From: Cylicocyclus nassatus
Taxonomy: Eukaryota > Nematoda > Chromadorea > Rhabditida > Strongylidae
Direction: 5' to 3'
Assembly (NCBI GenBank): GCA_958299035.1
Contig: CATQJL010000112.1
Location: 54,727,140 to 54,791,139 of the forward strand
DNA: 64,000 nucleotides
Shown: one piece after another, positions 23,180 to 34,600 of the stretch
Numbering within the stretch: position 1 is the stretch's first letter
How the letters are laid out: the number at the start of each line of letters is the position of its first letter
Made by a program: the position numbers and the translations under genes
Notes under the pieces: generated by a model
Database searches by the model: none
Seen by the model: only the letters and a program-made list of their open reading frames with translations
Told to the model about the DNA's origin: nothing

Positions 23180-23420
23180 ATTAAGTAAGTACTCACTTTT
23201 TTATCGTTTATAAGTCTCTTTCCACACAATATTTTGCTTAGCTTCAAGTATCATTTACTAGAGCAGCCTTGAACTTAGGTTTGCAGTATCAAGCGACTCA
23301 CCCATTGCTCTTCATCAGTGTAGGAACGGTAGACACATTGAAGGCGTTTTAAGCTATCAGTGACCACAAACTATTCCTAGAATAGATGCTCAACTTTTCA
23401 AAATTTCATCATTAGACTAA
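23180..23420. mobile_element. Partial Tc1/mariner-type MITE
   Basis: Only the left half of the family is visible: TACTCACTTTTTTATCG, CTAGAGCAGCC, AACTTAGGTTTGCAGTAT, then TCTTCATCAGTGTAGG. No right terminal repeat follows. Confidence 0.55.
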
Positions 23421-23857
23421 TCTAAGTTGCTGATTTTAAATTTGAATAGTATGTAGTAATGTGAGGTGTTCATTACGCGTGTTTCGCCTTTACAGTTATA
23501 GTTACTCCCCTATATAGTTTATTTATGGTATTAACCACTTCCGAGTGGGAAGCATATGTCTTGGTGGGGGGTGTTTATAGTTGCGGGGTGGAACGAATAG
23601 GTCAAACTAAAAACCAGCTAAGGTTCAGTTTTATGAACACTTTTGCATCAATTTTTTCGGTTTTTTGCACTAAAACATTGGATTACGGCATTAGAAGTGA
23701 TATCAGGATTGTATTGTAATGATGCAAATTGTTCTATAACTGAAATAGTAGCCAAGGGAAGGGAAGAAACAGGGTCGAAATTCAGCTGACGGTTTCATCT
23801 CACTATGCTAGTTCTGATCAATGATCCTTTCATGGTTAGCACATCCTTAGTGAGATT

Positions 23858-24199
23858 TTGAGACTGGGTGGAGAAGTGCGAACCGAAGTAGATGCCTTAC
23901 AGGCTTATTGCCGTCGCTATCAGCGACGAAGAGTGGATCTATCTGGCTTTCTCGGCTTTTTTTTCAACGAAAATGAAATCTGGAGAAGCGTGCGCTGTCA
24001 GAAGATAGCGGTTGTTATCGATGTTGCTTTTCAATCGGTCGTTGTCACTTTCCCCCTTGATGGATTCCGGATTGGCTATCTTTCTCGTCGGGGTGCGGCG
24101 GCGCGGGCTTCACGTCGTTCCGCTCGACGCGCAACACGTCGCAATCAGCGTTTCTTTGTGACGGGATCGCGTTTTAATGGGGCTAACCTTATGAGATAA
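23858..24199 (+). CDS. Doubtful 113-codon open frame
   Basis: Open from an ATG at 23858. The tail is very Arg/Ala-rich, produced by a GC-rich run of CGTCG/CGCGC words, unlike the surrounding AT-rich DNA. No domain, splice context or signal peptide was recognised. It may be chance in a GC-rich patch; listed because it is among the longer frames in an otherwise empty region. Confidence 0.15.
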   Translation: MRLGGEVRTEVDALQAYCRRYQRRRVDLSGFLGFFFNENEIWRSVRCQKIAVVIDVAFQSVVVTFPLDGFRIGYLSRRGAAARASRRSARRATRRNQRFFVTGSRFNGANLMR

Positions 24200-24774
24200 A
24201 TTAGGGGGTAAAAATTAGCGCGTTTTCAGTCTTGATTGTTTCCTGGCCCAGTACACCCACTCTCTCAAAACAATAGCATATGCTTAACTTTCAGCCCGTC
24301 AGCGAATACCGTCTTGTCCGAAGCAAGATAGTACCCCTCATAAATCACCCTTCTCGCTACATCTTCGTGATGCAGCCGATCAGCTCAGTTTTTTTTCTAG
24401 CTTCTTTTTACTTCATCTCTTTTTGAATATCACCATAGTTCACTGGCACTAAATGTGAGTAACCAACAAAGTTAATTAACTAAGTAATTACAACATCCTT
24501 CTCTGTCTTGCCATTTTTTTTGCTAAGATGAGTATCTTCCCTATTCACAAATTTTTGTCCTTCGATATATACCCTAAATTACTATAAAATGCTGTATCAC
24601 CACGTATCTGCACTGATGTATGTTCTTATGTACTCATTTGCTCATTCATCTCGTTCCCGCTGTTAAAATTATTAACGTTTTTGCAGCACTTTGATTTTAT
24701 GAGAACTTAAAGTATTTCAAAAAAATTTCCTCAACAGAATTTTTTCGCCATGCTTTTTCTTTAGTCTTACAACC
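24200..24774. other. No gene recognised
   Basis: AT-rich intergenic DNA without supported features. Confidence 0.4.
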
Positions 24775-25263
24775 TATTAGAATGTCTCATAATTTTTTTT
24801 ACCGTTTTTATCCTAAACATCAACATTTTTCGAGAAGTGGGGCACCTAAAAAATCCAAATGCATAGTCGTACTTCCGTATGTATCAGCTAATTATCACAT
24901 GAGGAGCTAAGAGCGTCTAGAGGCTGAGTTTGCCATTTTCCCTCATTCATTTTTTTCTTTATCTCTATCATTAAGAAAATTCGAAGAGTGTACAGTTGAA
25001 TATGCGATGTGTCAAGCATGTGCTAGAATAAAGGGGGAATTTTTTTGGAACTTTTGGGTTGGAGATACGATTTTTGAAAAAAAGTTCGTTTTTGATTACT
25101 GCCAGATTTGAGCTCAGAACTTCTCGTGGGATATGATTTAGGCGCATTTTTGATAGCCATCTTGTAGAGCTTGCTTTGCACTGTCGAACGATTATTCAAG
25201 CCAGACCAGATGAAGGAAAGATACGAAAAGACGGCGGGTAAAAAATTATGAGACACCTTAATA
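24775..25263. mobile_element. Mariner-type MITE, 485 bp
   Basis: TA, then TTAGAATGTCTCATAATTTT on the left; the inverse AAAAATTATGAGACACCTTAA, then TA, on the right. TIR sequence and TA duplication fit mariner-like elements. It is non-coding and a different family from the CAGGGTGTCC MITEs. Confidence 0.85.
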
Positions 25264-26135
25264 GTTTTGCATTTTTTCCGAGCTTACATCTTTAGTTAAT
25301 TATAATGGATAATTACTTCGTTTCGGTGATCGGTATCCTAATCATGTGTCTCTGTATGTGCTCGACTACTCGTAAATCATGAACCCAAAGAATTTTGGCG
25401 ACTTTCTTCTTTTGGCCAATTTTACAAACTTTGCAGATATGCATGGATATAGGATTCCTCGAATAACTCATAATCATTCTAGATCAGCCATATTCTCGCA
25501 AAATCAAACTTGAAGGCCATCTGAATTACAAAAATGGTTTCACAAAAAATAATCCAGTTTTGAAAGGGCCAAGATGAGATAAGATGAATCAAGCTGTACC
25601 CCTTACTATAGTTTTGTAGTATCATGCGAAGTGAAATGCATTGAATCTTCAATTTCTCAAAACTCTTATTCCTAAAAAAATTATATTGAATGCTCATGCA
25701 AAGCTTTCACTACAAGTCTCATATCAAAGAACTCGAATTGGTTTGTTTGTCCGTGTATGCAAGCTTTTATTGAAGATCATATCATTGAAGCGACTATAGC
25801 ACTCAAAGCTGTCTCAAATTTTTTATCTCTTTGTAAATTAATGTCTTTTTCCAAATGCTTGATTAGATCAATTAACTACATTTTCTCATTTATCAGAGAT
25901 TTTTTTTGCAACGAAACTCGAAACCAAAGCCTCTTGTTTTTCTCCCTTTCGTTTCCTGTTAATTTTCCTTCTCTTCCCAACTTTTCGCCTCGTTGTATGT
26001 CACAATAACAAAATGAACATGATTGGTGATAGACGAATTAGAAAACTCGTTAATTTCGCCTTAATCTGGCAGAAAAAACTTGCTAATCTCGCTTTCTAAT
26101 GTCTTCTGCTCATTAAGTCTTTGGCTACCTGCTAC
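25264..26135. other. Upstream region of the large secreted-protein gene
   Basis: No coding exon was recognised. It would contain the promoter, but no specific element could be identified. Confidence 0.4.
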
Positions 26136-26143
26136 TTTCAGGG
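26130..26143 (+). promoter_or_regulatory. Probable spliced-leader acceptor before the start codon
   Basis: A pyrimidine-rich CTGCTACTTTCAG ends at 26141, two bases before the ATG at 26144. Nematode genes commonly receive a spliced leader at such a site immediately upstream of the ATG. The alternative, a cis-spliced non-coding exon further upstream, cannot be excluded. Confidence 0.6.
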
Positions 26144-28635
26144 ATGATTATATTGTTCCTTCTGATTCCCATGGTGATGGCTCTAAGAAAAGAATTGATT
26201 CGTCCGCCAGGAATGTATCCACCTGAAGAATTGTCTAATAAAGTACCAACTATGCCGCGGAATCCGTATCAGTCGAACTCGGATGATGTGGGAAGCATGG
26301 ACTATCAGTTTTACTATGAAAAAGACCCGAAGGACTCGTTCAAGCAGAAAAAGCAAGGTGCGGGGGCGTGAATTATTAGCCAAGTCGCAACATAGAATGT
26401 TTAATTCATGCTTTTATCTTTCAGAAGATGTTGTTTTCGTGAATAACGGACCACCACTTGGCAATCCAAATCCTCCTGGGCCACCCAGATACATAAATGA
26501 ATCTCCAAGGTCACCAGCACCTCCACCGCCAATGGTGGCAGCACCTCTTCCGCCAGCGGCGGTACTAGCACCTCCGCCAGCGGTGGCAGCACCACCTCCG
26601 ACGAGTCCACCATCTTCATTTCCCCCAGATCCACAAAGAAGACTCATCCCCTTGGGTGCAACATATCCATCCGAACCAGAATTTTCCTATGAGGGTAATA
26701 TATCCGATGGTCCCACTCCCCCTGGAGGAGCAGCTCCAGCAACCTCACCTCATGATTCGCGTGACATTGGATGGACTCCCGTACCGAAAGTTTTAAGGGG
26801 CAGCAATGATCAAGCGCAGGAAAAGCTCAATGTGGGTAGTTTTCTTTGTGATTTTGTTGCTAAGTTGAACGAAAGTTACGGTTGAACGAATATCAATAAT
26901 AAAAACCAAGTATAGAAAAGTATTTCTTCTGAGTGATCTGCTACCGTAATCGAAGCGATGTGGGAGATGATCTATGATTTTGATGGATATGGATAATTGG
27001 AGCAATATCAACAGCAGAATCCTTTAATTCAACATTTCTAATTGCTACGTTTCGTATTTCTTCTAAGGAGTGGGATAGTTTTCTACCAGTGGCGTACCGA
27101 GGGGGGGGGGCGGGGGGGGGGCGCGCGCCCCCCCCCCCGAGAACGGGTCGCGAAATTTTTGAAAGTTACTTACATGAGTTATAAAAATGTGCAAATGACT
27201 TCTTTATTTTTATAAACAATTAAAACAATTTTTTAAATTTTTTAAAAATTCAAATTAGCCTTATAAAAAAATTTTTTCGGGGGCGTGGCTGACGCCACGC
27301 CCCCTTTTTCCAGATTTTAGGGGTCGGGGGTCCACAAAATTGTTGAGAAGACCCCCTAAAATTTTTTCGGAGTGCGTGGCTAACGCCACGCACCTTCATT
27401 TGAAAATTTTTTTTGCCGCGCCCCCCCCCCCCGAGCCGAAATCCTGGGTACGCCACTGTTTTCTACTAGTAGCGCCCAAGAACTTTTTCGAGGAAGCATG
27501 CTAAAGGGCAATACTGGATGAGTGGCATAAGTTAAGAAGCCAAAAAATTTTGCTTTACAGAATTGTTTTTTGCATGTAATCTCCGAATCTTGAAAACAAA
27601 AAGCGTCGCTATTGCTGCGCCAGCGAAAAACTTTATTACGAAGCCAAATGTGTTATAAAGTCTCAGAAATTATTTAAATCAGTTTTAAGTGAAGGATAGT
27701 ATTTATGTGCATTTCTAACACAAATAGAGCATTCCAAAATTTTTGGGCACATTCCGTGCTTGGATCCGTGTACTTCCTCTTAACTTAAAACTTTCCAGAC
27801 TTTTTTGGGAAAAAAGGCTCCTGAGCCCTTACTGGATATAAGCATATTGTAAAAGCAGTAGACAGGGAATTTCTCTTTTGGCTCTGCAAGATATGGAATG
27901 TATCTGACGATGTCAGGTCTTATCGTACGCTTACTGCCCATGCTTTTTGCTTCGAAAAATGAAAAAAGTTTAATTGAGATGGGGGAAAAGGATTTTTGAA
28001 CTAAAACACTGCTTGTAAAACTAGACTCTGAAGAGTAAAATGAACCGCTGATTTTTTGTGAAAATCATAGTTTGCATAATCTGCTGACTCAATAATCTGA
28101 CCATCAAACTGTTTCTCAGGGTCCACCTGAACCTCCTCCGGCACGCGAACCCATTGCGCCTCCTAGCGCTCCGATATTGAAATCGGATGGTGGAGGTGGC
28201 GACAGCAGTCTGTTTTATGATTCAAGCAATGGCGGCGATCCAGCAGACAAGATCTTGGGAAGAAGGTCCTATAATTTTTTTGCCGATTTTGAAATTCAAA
28301 TTTATTCTTTAGCAAATCGCCAGACTATGTTCCAAACGCAACAGGCGAACATAGGGCTGGTCACAGACCTAGTGCCTCTCCCTACACCCCTAATGCCTCT
28401 ACACCTTACGATCCACTAGGAGCTGGGGAAACAGAGACTGGTTACCCAGGTCAAGGGCCGGAAAACGATGGTGATCAGTTGGAAAGAAGACAGGACAAGC
28501 ATCACCTGAGAGTTGGAAAAATCAATGAAAGCTCTTCGCATGATCACAAGATGAAGGTTTTCGAAACAAAGCTGCAGTCAGACGTGGACGCTCTAACCGG
28601 AGAAGAGGGCAACCCAGTAGGCGCTACACTCGAAG
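26144..28635 (+). other. Exons 1-4: signal peptide and Pro-rich region
   Basis: Exon 1 encodes the signal peptide and an acidic/aromatic stretch. Exon 2 has Pro/Ala runs of the APPPP type, and exon 3 has GPPEPPPAREP and a GGGG run. The exon 1/2 intron is 67 bp, the exon 2/3 intron 1288 bp (holding a hAT-like MITE) and the exon 3/4 intron only 47 bp. Exon 4 ends at a perfect GTAAGT donor at 28636. This part looks intrinsically disordered. Confidence 0.8.
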
Positions 28636-31600
28636 GTAAGTATTGTATGAGATTTTCTTTACAACCTAGCTCGACAAGGTGTTTGGAAAGTTTCCGGACT
28701 TATTTATTTCGAAAGAGAACTTTCGAGGGCTTAATTTTATTGCTCGCTAAACCTAGAGATTACTTTGAACCTTAATTGAAAAGAATCCCGGAAGAGACCA
28801 CCTTTATTCGGCATCCTTGAAAAATTGGAAAAATGCATCTGATTCATTCTTTTTTTTTGAGGTTGGAAAAGGATAACAGCTTTTTATTTTCAAAATATCT
28901 AAATCTACATTCTCTGTATACAGTAATAGATCGATCTGCAGTAGCTTGCGATTAAGGTTTTTATGGGGTTGCTCTTTGTAGATATGATGGTCCTTAGTTT
29001 GATGAGCACAATAAAAAAAATCGCATCAGTATTTGAATCGGATGCACTTGAGGCCAGAAATTTTCCAAACACCCTCAAGCACTTTTGAAAATAATGTTTT
29101 CCCACTGGTTATAATATCACAAGATCATATGCTGAACTGCTTTAGAAACGAAGATCCCAACGGTAAGAGTATCAATGACCCCTGAATGTGAGTTTTGCAC
29201 ATACGACCCGTATAATCAAATCCCTCAATCCACTCAGGGAGAGAAAAAGTTCAATTCAAATTGACATTATTTAGCTATGGAAAGACAGCCATCTCAAACG
29301 AATCAAAGTAGTCCAGACGACACAGACATTTTCAAGCAACTGTCGGAAAATCCGACAGAAAGCCAGCAAAACAGGAAAGGAAATGGTTTGGATGATGTGG
29401 ATACACTGCAGGTAAATCTGAGCGATTCGATTCGACATTGCTTCATTGTGGATTGGAAAATTTACGATTTTGAATTCTGAAGCCTTTCTAGCCCTTCCAT
29501 GTCTTAAAAATACTCTGATTAAATGAACCAATCTTGCATTCTGACTGGGAGCTATTAGGTTGGCTCAAGTTCTGGCACATTGCACTTAGGCAAAGTTTTT
29601 GTTCTATTCTAAGCACTGATAGGAGCATGCTGCCACCATTAAGTAGAGCAAACGATCTCTACGAGATTTTTGCAAGCATAATCACTGTCAATGTTTTATA
29701 TGGAAATTCAGGCGGTAATTCTTAAACATAGAATTTTGACCTAACCCGCTTACATACAGGGTGTCCTAAAAAATGTGCCTACTGTTTGATTGTTGATAAC
29801 TCTTTTGCAATGAAGTCTTTCAAGAAGCTTTAGGTACCATTCTGTAAAGCTAGCTAAAGATTTGCAGTATAGAACGAATCACCCATCTCTCTTCATTACT
29901 GTAGGATTACGGTATAAACTTCAAAGAGAGTTTTGCGTCATGAGATTCCATATTTGTCTCAGAAAGGAAATAGAACAGCTTGACAACTTTTACAGTGGGT
30001 TAATTTAAGTTGCTAATTCTAAATATGAAGTCCGCAAGTTATCGTGATGTTTCATTAGAAAGTTATGCGAGGTAAGCAGTAGCGGACGTTTTTTTAAGTT
30101 CTAAAAAGTGCGGTTACACCGTTTAGAAAGCTTCGCCATCTTGTACATAGTTGAGTATTGAACTCAGCGTTCACAAAAACCCTATTACACAAGTTTTTTT
30201 TCTCGAATTTTTTTGAAACGGCAGCTTTTTACAATGACACCATATGCTTGAAGTTTCTACGGTAATCCTGTAACAATAAAGAGCGATAGGTGATTCGTTC
30301 TATGCTGTAAACCTAAGTTGAAGCCAGCTTTATGAAACGGCACTCAAAGCTTTTTGAAAGACTTCATACAAGAGAGTTATTAACAGTCAAACATTAGGCA
30401 CATTTTTTGGAACACCCTGTATTTTGATAATATTTCACTCCAAAAGCGAGGCATACGCAGTGCCACAGGAAGTTATTGAATGAGAGAAAAACAATGGTCT
30501 GTGCGGATAATCTGTACTTTTGAACACAGAGCTAGCTTCACTCTGTCTAGCACCTTTCAGGCCGGCAATAAGTGTTGCCCTTGCTGCAGAGATGCCGAGG
30601 GACCACAAGGGCGGGGACAAGACTTTTCAAGAAAGGTACGCTCTGGTCAGTTGTACGATAATTGCTTTGAAGTCTCACTCTAGAGCATCAACGATGGTCT
30701 CAGCGAAATCACCGCAATTGGAGATAGAATCGAATCCAGTTCTTCTTTGCGCTCATCGAATACGGTAACTTTATACTTGAGTAAAAGTGAAGTTAAGCGT
30801 GGAGCTAACAGCTTACTTCTATAATACTTAGGGCTTTCCAAAGCATCCATGACTGTTTGTCACAGATTATTCACTTTTACAGTTTACCTTTCATACAGAA
30901 CGGTTGAATTATGTAACATATCAGTTACTTTTAGGGACCTCACGTTTTGAAGCAAATCACGCTTACATCGCATGGTGCTATGTAAGTTTTTGATTATGAT
31001 TTCCACCTTCGCTTTCACAACGAAATCAGTATCCTCTAGACTTTAATTCTCACTAACTTACCAAACATCTTCGTTTACTAATCTGAAACAGAATTGAGAT
31101 ATACTCTGGCTACATACAGGGCTCAGCAGAGGTGGCGCTTTCACACGCTGTATTTTCTGGGGGCAAAGCAAAAGGGAAATCGTACTCATCGAATCGAAAG
31201 TACTTAAGGGGATTTCCGTATCTAATAGGATAGCAAGCACAACTCTTATACATAGTAAGCCCCAATTTGAGGCCGTAACGTCTTTCGAACACTAACAGGT
31301 CAATTAACATGCTACAACACGATTAGTGCACCAACTTGTGTTCCACAATTCCCAACGTGTTAAAACATGACCTTTATGCTTAAAGGCAGCGTCCACCCAG
31401 AATTTGGTCCCCCCATGTTTTCGTCATTATGGGGCCTTTCCGTGGCCCTGATTACAGTTCCGAACTTCAAACTCTCTAAAATTCACAGAAACCCGATTCT
31501 TGGGGACCCGGTCTTGAGGGCGCGGACGAGTTTCGAATTGCTCGTTCCCGTCGGCAGGCCAGCGGGAAGGAGCTGCAACTGCACGGGTGCAGTTGCATTG

Positions 31601-34600
31601 AAGTGTGCAGTGTGCAGCATCTGCTCACTACCTTGTCAACACGTGTCGAGAGGCACGTATTGACAAGATAGTGAGCAGTCCCTGGTGGGCGGAGTCTGAT
31701 ATCAGACTCCGCTCAGCCAGGCACTTTCAGGCCCCTTATCTCCATTCAGAGACAACGTTAGAAGACCGGACCAACGCAGTTGCTCCTGCGCAATGGGAGC
31801 ACCCTGAGATTGCGCGAGACCGAATAAAGTCAAAATTTACCCCTTCTTTATACAATTTTTTAAGAATTTTCACGTAAATCTATTCTTCAATTTAAGCTCC
31901 GGTTGTAAGTACTCACTTTAGTCCAAGTTTCGACCCCTCTGCTTTGCTACGGCACTTGACATATAAAAAAACTTTTTCATTTTCGCCATCCTGATTTTTT
32001 CTCGGTTTAATTCACTCATAGATCGCTGCAGATTTTAAGCCGTACTTTCACAGATCCATGGGTTACCCGTAAAATTCTGCAGCGTCAAAGGGGACTTCGT
32101 TTTCAATCCCAAATGCCACCTAGTGCTGGAACCTAGCTACAAATCGCTCATAGCTGGTGGAAAAAAGACGCAAGGCGCAGGAATGAAAAAAAAACCGGAT
32201 TTGAATTGTTCCGCTTTTTCGCGAGCTTTTCAGGTGTGGTTAACTATTCATGCTAAATTTATGTATCTGTTTTCTTTTTACTAACCGCTTCGATCAGAAA
32301 TTAGAAAGCACTTTTAGGTTCACTGAAAGAAGAGAAAATAAAAAATATTCAGCCAAACTAATCATAAAGCTCTATCGCAAACCTCTAATTTTGCAATGGA
32401 ATCCTGACAAGAAAGTAGTGTAAAAATTGCGTTGGCATTCTGCCAGGAATATGTGTGATTGTAAGCATACAAAACCCTTAAAAAATTTGATTCAAATCGC
32501 GATATCTCCACAGTTACCCGGAATGTTATTCAGGGTTAAATTTACAAATTTCGAATTGTTGGTTGTATTGATTGAATTCGCATGGATTTGAGCATCACCA
32601 ATTAACTCTGATATTCAGATTAACGGAAGAAGATGAATCATCGTTCACAAGTGGTCCAGTGTCACACAAAAACTCACATCCCACACCAGTAACACTTACT
32701 CCTTCTCACGGGTATTGCACTGCTTTTTTCTTTATTCTTTGAAGGCAGTGTCCACTCAAAACTCCTCCTTCGAGTCATTTTATTTTAAAACCTTTTCATG
32801 GTCCTGATTACGGCTATAAAACTCAAAATGGGTAAAACCCTTAGAAATCCGATTTCTGGAAGCCCATCCTCAAGACTCAGACGTATTTCTACCTGAAAAC
32901 TGATTTATAAGCAAAGGCCACTGTCCAGGCAACATCATTTTTAAGAAAGACGAGAAAACTGATTTTGAACTTCCACTCAAACTACCCGTTCGTACGGCGG
33001 AGAGTAGGTCTGAGCTGAGAGTTTAGGTTACAATCCTTGAAACGACTAATAATTCAATAATTAATAACAGTAATCGTATAAGCGGCCGCTTGGACAACAA
33101 CTTAGTTAATTCCTTCTAATCAGCATTTATTCGAGCAAGACCAGGTATTCGGTTTTGCTGTGTTGTCTTTATAAAAGCCCTTACTTACATAAACCCTCGA
33201 AAATATGTTCTCAATCAAACATAGATTTTCATTTGCAAAAATAAATTGATAACCGCGTTTAGTAGGGGCAACGAGGACGATTTTGAATCCAAAGTTGGCA
33301 GAATTGGGTCAACGCCATTGGCGTCAAAGATGACTCCACGATCGGGCTTACCAGAAGGTGCACAGCTCACATCATTAGGTGATCTCGGTCCTTCTCAAGG
33401 GTAAGCAAATCGTTGACTTTCGTTGCTATCAAATACTTATCTTTCCAGAGGTACTTACGGAGCACAACAACCTCTCGTATCAGTATCAGTACAACAACGT
33501 CTCATACCATCATCAGCGACATCCAGCTACGCAATCCCCAGCCTACCATTTTCTCAACCACAGTCATCGCCACAGTTACCGCTTTCACTGCCTTCACCAC
33601 AGTTCACTTCACAATACTCCGCCCCAGCATTGGGCTACTCAGGCGGTGGCCCCATAGGCGCATCCTCATTCGGTGGATTCGGTGGATGTCCTTGTCCTGT
33701 TCCACAACAGCCGTGTTGCGCGCCAGTGCAGCCCTGTTGTATACGTGAGTCTATCTTATGAGCTAGAACTTCTTTTATTTATAGAAAAAAATTTCTCAAA
33801 CCTCTAAAAAATTTCATTGAGTTGTAACAGAAGTATGAGGGTTTTTCACATCTCTTTTAAGAGCTGCTGGTTCAAAATGAAATCCTTTTTCTTAGAGAAT
33901 TTTACATATCATTTGAAACCTCTCAATCTAGTTTATAGAAGTGTTTTGCTTTCCCTGAAAGTGAGTTCCTTCGGAAGTCCGACGCCTATGCAATCAAAGG
34001 ATCAAACCCTAAACATCTTTCTTTTCGCATTTTTTGCTTAAATCCACCGTAAGAAATCGAATTTTCTGCAAACCTGCATAGTATTTGTGAACGACTCTCA
34101 CAAAATGCATATAAAATCATGCTTTAGTTTTTAAGCTGAGAAATTTCAAAGCAAACTAGAAGGCGAAGCGATTGAGTTCGATGTATACAGGAAGAGTAAG
34201 CTTAGGGCATATTCTCTAAAAAACCGTAAACTGCTCTTCCTACGCTACTGCGAGACAATAGAAATTCCGAGTAAGCAACTTTTCGCGTCTTCAGAGAAAT
34301 GAAAATCAGTCTCTGACTCTTCAAAGTATCTTCCAGTAAGAGTTTTCATGTTCTCGAAAAAAAACTTCAAAAATTTTCGGTTGTAGAATTTTTGTCTGTG
34401 ACGACAACGCGTGCACACTAGATAAATTTGTTGATTGCAGCAATTTCAATCGCACCAGGATTCTGTTTGTGAATTATAATTATTCAAACTAAGTATTCGA
34501 AAAATCTGCATCAATTCTGGTAAGACCTATCATTATATTATGAAGCCCTCAACAAATCATTGTAAAAAAATAACCGGAAATTCATGAATTTTTTAGGAAA

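Noticed and set aside
26401..26647. Minus-strand Gly- or Leu/Pro-rich frames of 77 codons
   Set aside because: They are the antisense of the Pro/Ala-rich exon 2; low-complexity GC-rich sequence is stop-poor in several frames.
27100..27450. Long G and C homopolymers as candidate quadruplex regulatory sites
   Set aside because: They are explained as the interior of a hAT-like MITE with an exact 8-bp target duplication.
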